Source: Bacteroidota bacterium | GTDB lineage: Bacteria > Bacteroidota > Bacteroidia > Bacteroidales > UBA10428 | DNA: 12,956 nucleotides | Direction: 5' to 3' | Assembly: GCA_029268165.1 (NCBI GenBank) | Contig: JAJUGM010000047.1 | Location: 1-12,956 of the forward strand | Shown: positions 1 through 5,893 of the stretch, in pieces | Layout of the letters: the number at the start of each line of letters is the position of its first letter | Numbering within the stretch: the first letter of the stretch is position 1 | Notes under the pieces: generated by a model | Seen by the model: the letters and a program-made list of their open reading frames with translations, nothing else | The model's database searches: none | What the model was told of the DNA's origin: nothing | Position numbers and translations under genes: made by a program

Positions 1-28
1 GATTAGCTATAGCAATTATTTTTCCCAT
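1..28 (-). CDS. parA: ParA/Soj-family ATPase, N-terminal 9 residues only (cut by window edge)
   Basis: Read leftward from the ATG at 28-26, the sequence encodes MGKIIAIAN followed by a codon beginning with C. This is the typical opening of chromosomal ParA/Soj ATPases, in which Gln and then the deviant Walker A motif KGGVGKTT follow; that part lies outside the window. A ribosome-binding-like AAGAGGT directly precedes the ATG. ParA proteins are MinD-like ATPases that segregate chromosomes together with ParB bound at parS. Only nine codons are visible, so the call rests on a short but distinctive motif plus a good start context. Another MinD/ParA-like ATPase is the main alternative. Confidence 0.72.
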
Positions 29-73
29 ACCTCTTATCTGTTTTAATTACTCTCCGCTTATTGCGGGCAGGTT

Positions 74-81
74 CAAAAATA
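74..81 (-). promoter_or_regulatory. Candidate -7 promoter box for parA
   Basis: On the minus strand this reads TATTTTTG, matching the Bacteroidota -7 consensus TAnnTTTG, 45 bases before the parA start. No clear TTTG-type -33 element was found at the expected spacing, so this is a motif match in AT-rich DNA and not a proven promoter. Confidence 0.35.
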
Positions 82-140
82 CTATTTATAACCTCAATGC
101 ATTTTTTTTTAACAGGCTGTTTTGTGAACATTTATTTTAC

Positions 141-162
141 AGTTATTAACAAGTTATTAACA
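141..162. repeat. Tandem 11-bp direct repeat, two perfect copies
   Basis: The unit AGTTATTAACA occurs twice in perfect tandem (141-151 and 152-162), within the 277-base AT-rich spacer between the glutaminyl cyclotransferase gene and parA. Each copy contains TTATTAACA, which differs from the DnaA box TTATCCACA at two positions. The rest of the spacer is low-complexity AT-rich sequence with no gene I can support. Confidence 0.6.
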
Positions 163-305
163 AGCTAAGATGATAAAGTAATTGTTGAAATAATATCTTA
201 TTATATTGATATACTGAAATATATGTTTTAACAAATGGTATTGAAAAACACGTTAAAAAAAAGTAATTAGAAGATTATTTATTCAAAAAAATGGTTGAAA
301 ATATT

Positions 306-1397
306 TTATAAAGGAGGAATTATTTCCAACTCATATAATACAGGCCAGTTTTTTCCGGTAATAAAAATATGCTTAGTTGACGGATTCCATGCAATTCCGT
401 TTAATACTTTATTCGGGTCCTGCTTTATTTCAGCCGGGATAAGTTTTTCAAGGTTAAGTTGTCCGGTAACTTTACCTGTCAAGGGGTCAATAACTACAAT
501 AATATTTTTATACCAGATATTTGCCAGTACTTTTCCATTGATGTATTCAAGTTCGTTTAAATAAGTTACCATTCCTTTATTGTCAAAAACTTCAATCTGG
601 TCAACCTGTGTAAAATAGACGGGTTCGATAAAGTAAAGCTGAGCAGATCCGTCGCTCATAATCAGGTGATCGTCGTCTGATGTTAATCCCCATCCTTCCT
701 TTATAGGATAATCAAAACGCCTTATAAGCTGAAGATTTTTCTTATTATATATAAATCCAATTTGTGATTTGTATGTTAGCTGATAAATCTGATCATTAAA
801 AAGGGCTATGCCTTCGGCAAATATCTGATTTTCAAGATTTATCTTCAGTACCGGGATGCCCGTCTGAATAGTTACTATGCGCAAAGTTGACTGGCCTTCA
901 AGACCCGTGCTTTCATATAGCATTCCGCCATCGTAAAGCAAACCTTGTGTAAAAGCCTGGTTATCATGTGGAAATTTATTAATTATTTTATATTTATATT
1001 CAAACGGTACCTGATCAGAAAGAAGAATAACTGAAATTGTATGATTTTCCCTGCGACCTTTTTTGTAAAAAGTCACCTTTAAAATATTCTTCCCTACCCG
1101 GGCATTGGATGAACTCCATGTCATCCTTTCAAAACCGGTATAAAACTTATTCTGAATATTTTTGTTATTGGAAATAACGGCAGAATCAATTAAAACAAGT
1201 GAGTCGGGATTAATTCTGAATTTGAAATGAATGGAATCACCACATTTAAATGTTTCCCCGTCGCGAGGTAAAACAATGGTGGCCATAAGGGCTTCATGTT
1301 CTATATTTGCCGTGGTGTCGCTGGTACGGGTTTTCTTATTACAACAGCTGGCAATCAGGAGAACGAAGGTGAAAAAAAAGCCTATCTGATATTTCAT
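306..1397 (-). CDS. Glutaminyl-peptide cyclotransferase lipoprotein with N-terminal Ig-like domain
   Basis: This 363-residue protein belongs to the plant/bacterial-type glutamine cyclotransferases, five-bladed beta-propellers that turn N-terminal Gln of peptides into pyroglutamate and release ammonia. The N-terminus is a lipoprotein signal with lipobox IASC (Cys18), so it should be anchored on the periplasmic side. Residues about 38-125 look like an extra Ig-like beta domain (DGETFKCGDSIHFKF), and the enzyme domain spans about 133-358. Visible family motifs are FTQGL at 149-153, YESTG at 161-165, FAEGIAL at 193, GWGLTSD at 235, NELEY at 281, LNGIAW at 332 and TGKNWPVLYEL near the end; these contain the Gln, Glu, Asn, Lys and Trp positions that line the known active sites. 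It lies 57 bases downstream of the HAD gene in the same direction, so co-transcription is possible. In Bacteroidota, pyroglutamate formation protects T9SS or signal-peptide-processed N-terminal Gln; applying that here is inference. Confidence 0.9.
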   Translation of the reverse strand: MKYQIGFFFTFVLLIASCCNKKTRTSDTTANIEHEALMATIVLPRDGETFKCGDSIHFKFRINPDSLVLIDSAVISNNKNIQNKFYTGFERMTWSSSNARVGKNILKVTFYKKGRRENHTISVILLSDQVPFEYKYKIINKFPHDNQAFTQGLLYDGGMLYESTGLEGQSTLRIVTIQTGIPVLKINLENQIFAEGIALFNDQIYQLTYKSQIGFIYNKKNLQLIRRFDYPIKEGWGLTSDDDHLIMSDGSAQLYFIEPVYFTQVDQIEVFDNKGMVTYLNELEYINGKVLANIWYKNIIVVIDPLTGKVTGQLNLEKLIPAEIKQDPNKVLNGIAWNPSTKHIFITGKNWPVLYELEIIPPL

Positions 1398-1423
1398 AAT
1401 AAATATAAATGTGTAATGATGTA

Positions 1424-1450
1424 TTTCCCTGTAAAATGAGTACAGGAAAA
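1424..1450. repeat. Small inverted repeat between HAD and cyclotransferase genes
   Basis: CCTGTA (1428-1433) and TACAGG (1441-1446) pair around a 7-base loop. After one C/A mismatch, TTT/AAA extends the stem by three pairs. It sits in the 57-base spacer between two leftward genes. No T-run follows on the minus strand, so it is not a convincing intrinsic terminator; it could be an attenuating or mRNA-processing hairpin. Confidence 0.4.
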
Positions 1451-1454
1451 TCTG

Positions 1455-1880
1455 TTATCTGAAGAAATTTTTAAGTCGGCTGCCAACACGGGTATTGCCC
1501 TTTGCAAGATTCGAAAGTTCATTTACTTCAGAGTCGGCATAATCGGGGTTAAGTATCTGCCAAATTTCGCTCCATCCCGGGAACCCGCCAACATTGCGGT
1601 CATCAATAAAAATGTCGCTGTCAATTTTACGGCTTGTGTTTTCCGGATCAAACACTTCCTCGGGATAGCTTTTGTTTACTGCATAAAATTCCAGTCCCTT
1701 TTTCCGGCAGAATTCTACAGCCTCCTCAAGTTCCTTTCCATGCCGGAATGTCCACAAAATTATCTGATGACCAAGCTTTTGCAATTGTTTTAATGTTTCA
1801 AATGCAAATAGTTTTTCCTCGCCAATCTGGGGATAGCGATGTTCTACTATTGTTCCATCAAAATCAACTGCGATTTTCAT
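1455..1880 (-). CDS. Small HAD-superfamily hydrolase (phosphatase-like)
   Basis: The 141-residue product is a minimal, apparently capless HAD protein. Motif I is DFDGT (Asp6 nucleophile, Asp8), motif II is Thr44 in LWTFRHG, a motif III Lys is likely Lys85, and motif IV is FIDDRN (Asp93, Asp94). All catalytic positions are present, so it should be an active Mg2+-dependent phosphohydrolase. It resembles the short Bacteroides HAD proteins of structural-genomics fame, whose substrate is not known to me. The reading frame extends 11 codons further upstream to a TTG at 1913, but a TAnnTTTG box at 1918-1925 would place transcription start at about that TTG, and the conserved strand begins MKIAVDFDG. 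The ATG at 1880 is therefore preferred. No signal peptide, so cytoplasmic. It is divergent from pssA. Confidence 0.85.
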   Translation of the reverse strand: MKIAVDFDGTIVEHRYPQIGEEKLFAFETLKQLQKLGHQIILWTFRHGKELEEAVEFCRKKGLEFYAVNKSYPEEVFDPENTSRKIDSDIFIDDRNVGGFPGWSEIWQILNPDYADSEVNELSNLAKGNTRVGSRLKNFFR

Positions 1881-1917
1881 GTAAATAACTTTTTGAATAT
1901 TATTATTTTTCAATGGG

Positions 1918-1925
1918 CAAAATTA
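1918..1925 (-). promoter_or_regulatory. Candidate -7 promoter box for the HAD hydrolase
   Basis: The minus strand reads TAATTTTG, a full match to TAnnTTTG, 37 bases before the preferred ATG at 1880. It faces away from the pssA box at 1953-1960, forming a compact divergent promoter pair. No clear -33 element was seen. Confidence 0.45.
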
Positions 1926-1952
1926 TAAATAATAATGAAATAGTTTTAATAT

Positions 1953-1960
1953 TATCTTTG
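1953..1960 (+). promoter_or_regulatory. Candidate -7 promoter box for pssA
   Basis: TATCTTTG is a full match to the Bacteroidota TAnnTTTG box and ends 21 bases before the pssA ATG, predicting a very short leader. No obvious Shine-Dalgarno sequence lies before the start, which is usual in this phylum. Confidence 0.5.
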
Positions 1961-1981
1961 TTCTAATAAACATTTGTTGCC

Positions 1982-2755
1982 ATGAATTTTTTAAAACGCC
2001 ACATTCCCAATTTTGTAACATTATTGGGTTTGTTATCAGGATGTATTTCTATAACCTATGCAACCAAGGATGAATTAAGCCTTGCGGGAATCTTTATTCT
2101 AATCGCAGCAGCGCTCGATTTTATTGATGGCTGGCTTGCAAGGGTATTAAAAAGTGTTTCAGACATTGGCAAGCAGCTTGATTCACTTTCTGATGTGATC
2201 AGTTTTGGGGTTGCTCCCTCTTTTATTATTTATCGGCTCATGCTGTTTTCTCTTGTGAAAAGTTCACCGGAATCTGACTTTAACATTGTTTCACCCGGAT
2301 TTTTGATGAACCTTCTTCTTGTTTCATCATTTTTAATCGCCGTTTTCGCAGCACTGAGGCTTGCCCGGTTTAATACAGAAACGGGCAGTAATTTATATTT
2401 CAAAGGATTGCCGACACCAGCAGCAGCTATGCTTATCGCCGGAATTGGATTTTTGATCAGCGAAGAAAAAGAAGTGGCTTTTCTGGGCCCCTTATTATTA
2501 AAAATCTGGTTCCTCGAATTTATCATTATTGCAGTCTGCCTGCTTATGATTTCGCACATCAGTATGTTTTCACTGAAATTTAAAGATTACCGTTTCAGTA
2601 ATAATATTGTGCGATATCTGTTTCTGCTGGTTGCTGCAATCATATTAATTATTTTCCAATTATCAGGTATTGTCATTGTAATGCTATTATATATTCTTGT
2701 TTCTTCAGTTTATTCTTTATTAGGATTCTCTTCTTTTGATCTTATACATAAATAA
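1982..2755 (+). CDS. pssA: CDP-diacylglycerol--serine O-phosphatidyltransferase (phosphatidylserine synthase)
   Basis: This 257-residue integral membrane enzyme condenses CDP-diacylglycerol with L-serine to form phosphatidylserine, the precursor of phosphatidylethanolamine. The CDP-alcohol phosphotransferase signature D-G-x2-A-R-x8-G-x3-D-x3-D is complete: Asp49, Gly50, Ala53, Arg54, Gly63, Asp67 and Asp71, with the fourth metal-binding Asp at 46. Hydrophobic segments before and after it (about 11-28, 34-46, 79-90, 106-127, 143-160, 172-196 and 208-245) fit the usual multi-helix fold. The opening NFLKRHIPNFVTLLGLLSG is typical of bacterial PssA and distinguishes it from phosphatidylglycerophosphate synthase. 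The length is normal for the Bacteroidota and Bacillus type. It stands alone on the plus strand and converges with pcm. No phosphatidylserine decarboxylase gene is adjacent in the window. Confidence 0.92.
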   Translation: MNFLKRHIPNFVTLLGLLSGCISITYATKDELSLAGIFILIAAALDFIDGWLARVLKSVSDIGKQLDSLSDVISFGVAPSFIIYRLMLFSLVKSSPESDFNIVSPGFLMNLLLVSSFLIAVFAALRLARFNTETGSNLYFKGLPTPAAAMLIAGIGFLISEEKEVAFLGPLLLKIWFLEFIIIAVCLLMISHISMFSLKFKDYRFSNNIVRYLFLLVAAIILIIFQLSGIVIVMLLYILVSSVYSLLGFSSFDLIHK

Positions 2756-2814
2756 AGCGATGGAATAAAGTAGTGAAGTAATTGATGAACAACAAGACTA
2801 AATATTGAATTGAT

Positions 2815-2877
2815 TTATCTCACACTATTAGGAAGGATTACTGAAAAGCCTTTCAGAAATAAAATGTATTGAGATAA
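2815..2877. repeat. Nested inverted repeats between convergent pssA and pcm
   Basis: The outer arms TTATCTCA (2815-2822) and TGAGATAA (2870-2877) are perfect 8-base complements. Between them lies an inner perfect hairpin, CTGAAA-AGCC-TTTCAG (2841-2856). The position between two converging genes suits transcription termination, but neither side has a clear U-tract, so function is uncertain. The rest of the 162-base spacer holds no gene I can support. Confidence 0.4.
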
Positions 2878-2917
2878 TGCAAATGAATAATAAAATATAA
2901 AACGGGTAAAAGAGAAG

Positions 2918-3661
2918 CTAATATTTTCGTTTGTTTTGGTCAACCATAGGGACAAATCGCACAGGCAGCACTGACTGCTGAATGAGTCTTCCTTTCTTTT
3001 TGACAAGTAAAATCAGTTCCTGGTAGTTAGTTTCTCCAACAGGGATTATCATTTTGCCTCCTTCAACAAGTTGCTCTTTTAAGGGTTCAGGTACATGGGT
3101 AGGAGCGCATGTTACAATAATTGCATCAAAAGGAGCATATTCGGGCCATCCCTGATATCCATCTCCAATCCTGATAAAAACATTATTATAATTGAGGCTT
3201 TTTAATAATGCCTTAGCCTTAGTGCCAAGTTCATTAACAATCTCAACTGAAAATACCGAATCACATATTTCAGCCAGTATAGCAGCCTGGTATCCGGAGC
3301 CTGTACCTATTTCAAGTACTTTTGAAGTCGGACTCAATTTTAGAGCTTCAGTCATGAAGGCAACAATATAAGGTTGGGAAATGGTCTGATTATAACCCAC
3401 AGGTAAAGGCTGGTCAGCATAGGCATAGGCAGCAAGTTCAGAAGGAACAAAAAGGTGCCGTTCAACCTTTCGCATAGCATCAAGTACACGCTTATCGGTT
3501 ACGCCTCTGGCTTCAATTTGCCATTTCACCATTTGTTCGCGTTGCTTTTTAAATTCCTCTGAAGGTTGGGGACTACCGGTGCAATGAAAGAATAAGAGGA
3601 AAACCAACAATACCGGAGCGCTAATTGTTTTAAACCTATTTTGCTCCGTTAATGCTTTCAT
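2918..3661 (-). CDS. pcm: Protein-L-isoaspartate O-methyltransferase with N-terminal hydrophobic export/anchor segment
   Basis: The product (247 residues from this ATG) methylates L-isoaspartyl residues in aged proteins using S-adenosylmethionine, starting their repair. Visible family features are QTISQP (about 92-97, substrate side), the SAM-binding motif VLEIGTGSGYQAA (115-127), GDGYQGW near 166, FDAIIVT (178-184), and the closing GGKMIIPVG and FVPM. Unlike the roughly 208-residue E. coli enzyme, it has an N-terminal extension with a basic stretch and a hydrophobic run (about 12-26) ending in FFHC, a poor lipobox at Cys27. The frame also has ATGs at 3700 and 3532. The first adds an unlikely 13-residue leader; the second would give a cytosolic-type protein. 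The start at 3661 is preferred because it follows a purine-rich GAAGAAAAG and opens a plausible signal sequence. It is 105 bases downstream of the Ig-repeat protein gene, possibly co-transcribed. Confidence 0.88.
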   Translation of the reverse strand: MKALTEQNRFKTISAPVLLVFLLFFHCTGSPQPSEEFKKQREQMVKWQIEARGVTDKRVLDAMRKVERHLFVPSELAAYAYADQPLPVGYNQTISQPYIVAFMTEALKLSPTSKVLEIGTGSGYQAAILAEICDSVFSVEIVNELGTKAKALLKSLNYNNVFIRIGDGYQGWPEYAPFDAIIVTCAPTHVPEPLKEQLVEGGKMIIPVGETNYQELILLVKKKGRLIQQSVLPVRFVPMVDQNKRKY

Positions 3662-3766
3662 AATACTTTTCTTCAGAATGTTTATCAGGATACTAAACAT
3701 ATTTTTGGATCAAAGCCAAACAGAAAACAACTCAAATTGTGTGCCAAATATGAGCCAGGAAAGTTT

Positions 3767-5518
3767 TCAATTTTCTATTGTAAAAGATATTTCTTTTGAT
3801 GTCTCATTCCCGAGCTTATCCACTGCCCTTATTTTCATCGTATAAAAACCTGGAGCAGCAAAATTACCAATTAGACCATTGTATTTCAATGCCGGCATAC
3901 CGTTTATTGAATAGTACATGGCGTCGAAACCAACTATGTTATCCCGGGCAGATAAAAATAAGACGAGGTGACGTGGAAAAACCTCAATATTGCTCCCTTC
4001 TGAATTTTTAACTAATCTCGGGTTGATACTGAATTGTATAAAAATTTCAGGGCCTGTATTATCTGAAATAACAACAAATTCTTTATGACTTAAATTATCA
4101 ACATTGTCAAAACCGGTAATTCCTACTATATGTTTTCCTTCTGTTATAAAGGAAAAAGGATTTACATACAGTTCAGGATTAGCATTATCGATGGAATATT
4201 CCAGATGGTTAAATCCCGATTCATTATCCGACCCTTTCAGCAAAACAGTGGTTTTTTGGCAAACAAATAACGTGTCCCTCATTTTGAATACCGGCCCGTT
4301 AAATGAATAGGCCAGTGAAGGCCCTGCCAGATCGATGTATGGGATTGTTAAAGACTCCGCTTTTTCAAAGTTCTCGGTGCGGTTGCCGACATTATCAATG
4401 GCATAAGCTTTTAAAAAAAGAGACCCTTGTATTTCAGAAAGGTAAAAGGGGCTTTCATATTTAATAAAAGGCTTATTATTTATAGAATAATAAACCTCTT
4501 TAACACCGGCCTTATTATCAAAGGTAGTTATTTTAATCTGGTTTCTGCCTGAAGCATATTCTTTGCCGCCTGCTATAAAACTCTTTCCGACTAACTCCTG
4601 CACCATTACAGGTGGAGTTTTGTCAATGTAAAAACTAAAACTTTTTTCGTTTTCGTGATTTCCGGTAAGGTCGGTACTGTAATATAATAAGGTGTGTTCG
4701 CCCTGCTCCATGAGTGTTGCAGCCAATGGCGCCTGATAATTTTTCCAGCTGTTTTCATCGAGCTTGTAAAATATTTTATCAGGTCCGATACCCCTGTCAT
4801 CTGCTTTCAACAGTATTTTTGACCGGCCGGATATAATATTTTCGTAGCGGTCGCCTGATATTTCCAGTTTTGTCTCAGGAGCTGAAATATCAATAAAAAT
4901 ATTCGCAGTATTAGGTGTTTCAACGTTACCTACATTATCAACCGCATAATATTTCATCACATAATCACCTTCCTGAGTCAGGCTGATTGCAGTGCTATAT
5001 ATCTCGTAAGGTTTGCCGTTAATTGAGAAATAAATATGTTCCACGCCTGAAGTGGCATCATCAGCCTGAAATGAAAATGATGTCTGATTGTTAAAATACA
5101 ATTTATTATTTTTATTCACTGGCTGGCTTCCTATAAAATTAAATTTCGTAACAGGAGGCTTACTATCGGCATATATTTCATAAACCACATCCTGTTTTGG
5201 CGTGGCATACGCCTTGGTAACTGTATCAACCGCCCATGGAGAACGCACCGTATTATATCCCTCGGCATCAAAATACATTGGATTGGAGTATTTTTTAGAG
5301 GTTTCGCTCTCAAGCAGAAATGAACCACCTGCACTGTCAGGTGAAGTAGATAAGCGCAGGTAAACCGGAAGCGCTTTGTTTATGAATATTTTCCCATCTT
5401 GCGATATATAAACCTTCTTTTCATGTGTCAGCGATTCCTGAGCTGTTAAAAAATCAACAGAACATAAAAAAAACAGTATAAATGTCATCAGGATTTTTGC
5501 CAAGTAATTTTTTAACAT
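3767..5518 (-). CDS. Secreted protein with five Ig-like (OmpL47-type) repeats
   Basis: The 583-residue protein has a signal peptide (about 1-26, cleavage near LTA|Q), an N-terminal region of about 90 residues (VYISQDGKIFINKALPVYL), and five tandem beta-rich repeats of about 90-95 residues at roughly 118-211, 212-299, 300-396, 397-487 and 488-583. Each repeat opens near D.xPP or GP, has a central YSINGKP-like strand (164, 251, 344, 441, 536) and closes with YAVDNVGN or a variant (191, 280, 372, 468, 564). This matches the OmpL47-type beta-domain repeats of bacterial surface proteins, a fold used for adhesion or as spacers. There is no T9SS sorting tail, transmembrane helix or enzyme motif, so it is probably periplasmic or loosely surface-associated. 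Function and ligand are unknown. It is transcribed toward pcm and has its own -7 box upstream. Confidence 0.75.
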   Translation of the reverse strand: MLKNYLAKILMTFILFFLCSVDFLTAQESLTHEKKVYISQDGKIFINKALPVYLRLSTSPDSAGGSFLLESETSKKYSNPMYFDAEGYNTVRSPWAVDTVTKAYATPKQDVVYEIYADSKPPVTKFNFIGSQPVNKNNKLYFNNQTSFSFQADDATSGVEHIYFSINGKPYEIYSTAISLTQEGDYVMKYYAVDNVGNVETPNTANIFIDISAPETKLEISGDRYENIISGRSKILLKADDRGIGPDKIFYKLDENSWKNYQAPLAATLMEQGEHTLLYYSTDLTGNHENEKSFSFYIDKTPPVMVQELVGKSFIAGGKEYASGRNQIKITTFDNKAGVKEVYYSINNKPFIKYESPFYLSEIQGSLFLKAYAIDNVGNRTENFEKAESLTIPYIDLAGPSLAYSFNGPVFKMRDTLFVCQKTTVLLKGSDNESGFNHLEYSIDNANPELYVNPFSFITEGKHIVGITGFDNVDNLSHKEFVVISDNTGPEIFIQFSINPRLVKNSEGSNIEVFPRHLVLFLSARDNIVGFDAMYYSINGMPALKYNGLIGNFAAPGFYTMKIRAVDKLGNETSKEISFTIEN

Positions 5519-5545
5519 ATATAAGGGTTTACCTGATTAAACAAA

Positions 5546-5553
5546 CAAAATTA
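5546..5553 (-). promoter_or_regulatory. Candidate -7 promoter box for the Ig-repeat protein
   Basis: The minus strand reads TAATTTTG, matching TAnnTTTG, 27 bases before the ATG at 5518. This would start transcription downstream of the hairpin cluster at 5645-5856, leaving that cluster outside this mRNA. No -33 element was evident. Confidence 0.42.
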
Positions 5554-5577
5554 ATTTTCATTACTGAGTATCCTGTA

Positions 5578-5597
5578 ATTCAAATTCATTCAAATTT
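5578..5597. repeat. Tandem 10-bp direct repeat
   Basis: ATTCAAATTC is followed immediately by ATTCAAATTT, a 9-of-10 tandem copy upstream of the Ig-repeat gene's candidate promoter. In AT-rich DNA this may be chance or slippage; an activator site is possible given its position. Confidence 0.4.
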
Positions 5598-5644
5598 AAA
5601 GAAAATAATGGTATTTAAAATACACTTAATCCCAAATTATTCAT

Positions 5645-5656
5645 TGGGAGCTCCCA
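5645..5656. repeat. Perfect 12-bp palindrome
   Basis: TGGGAGCTCCCA is fully self-complementary and GC-rich in an AT-rich spacer. CATTGG (5642-5647) overlaps its left edge and could instead pair with CCAATG (5668-5673), so two alternative foldings exist. It lies 24 bases from the large inverted repeat at 5681-5746 and belongs to the same cluster. Confidence 0.7.
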
Positions 5657-5680
5657 GAAAGAGCGAACCAATGGATTTCC

Positions 5681-5746
5681 CGATTAAGAAAAATCACTTT
5701 TCAGGTGCAGCGTCAGCAAACCGGAAAAGTTGATTTTTCTTAATCG
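5681..5746. repeat. 66-base near-perfect hairpin (long inverted repeat)
   Basis: The arms CGATTAAGAAAAATCA (5681-5696) and its exact complement (5731-5746) give 16 perfect pairs. After a one-base bulge (T5730), CTTTTC (5697-5702) pairs with GAAAAG (5724-5729). An A/G mismatch follows, then GG/CC and TGC/GCA with an AA bulge, closing on the 7-base loop AGCGTCA (5709-5715). About 27 pairs form in 66 bases. No T-run follows on either strand, so it is not a standard intrinsic terminator. It could be a structured RNA or 3' UTR element of the TBDR/DUF2271 transcript, or a small palindromic repeat element. Confidence 0.85.
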
Positions 5747-5747
5747 C

Positions 5748-5775
5748 ATTGCATTAGAAATTGTTCTAATGCAAT
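5748..5775. repeat. 28-base perfect hairpin, 12-bp arms with 4-base loop
   Basis: ATTGCATTAGAA (5748-5759) and TTCTAATGCAAT (5764-5775) are exact complements around ATTG. It begins one base after the 66-base hairpin ends. AATGCAATA from its right arm (5768-5776) recurs as a direct repeat at 5819-5827. No U-tract follows on either strand. Confidence 0.85.
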
Positions 5776-5827
5776 AACTGGGTTAATTAACAAAAGGAAA
5801 ATACAAAACATTATAAGGAATGCAATA

Positions 5828-5847
5828 TGAATAAAGCATTTTATTCA
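5828..5847. repeat. 20-base perfect hairpin near the DUF2271 3' end
   Basis: TGAATAAA (5828-5835) and TTTATTCA (5840-5847) pair perfectly around GCAT, and the palindrome AAAAGCTTTT (5847-5856) abuts it. It lies 38 bases past the stop of the DUF2271 gene. It might help end or stabilise that leftward transcript, although no T-run follows directly. Confidence 0.6.
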
Positions 5848-5893
5848 AAAGCTTTTTAACTGTCAGTCTCAGGCAGAAACAATTATTTGGTGT

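Noticed and set aside
118..130. TGTTTTGTGAACA near parA considered as parS
   Set aside because: It lacks the central CACGTG and full symmetry of the TGTTTCACGTGAAACA consensus.
295..564. Rightward open frame near an AAGGAGG sequence (311-317)
   Set aside because: It lies antisense within the glutaminyl cyclotransferase gene; the AAGGAGG is the complement of its Pro-Pro-Leu-stop codons and no start codon follows at a suitable distance.
5482..5733. Rightward 83-codon open frame across the hairpin region
   Set aside because: It begins antisense to the Ig-repeat protein's signal peptide, has no recognisable motif and its end is made of the inverted-repeat sequence.
5681..5746. 66-base hairpin considered as an integron attC site or an insertion-sequence end pair
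   Set aside because: No RYYYAAC/GTTRRRY core sites at the ends, no integrase or cassette genes, no transposase, and no flanking target-site duplication.
5748..5775. 28-bp hairpin considered as a XerCD dif site (11-6-11 geometry fits)
   Set aside because: The arms form a perfect palindrome and lack the usual XerD-arm TTATGTTAA-like sequence; dif arms are normally only partly symmetric.
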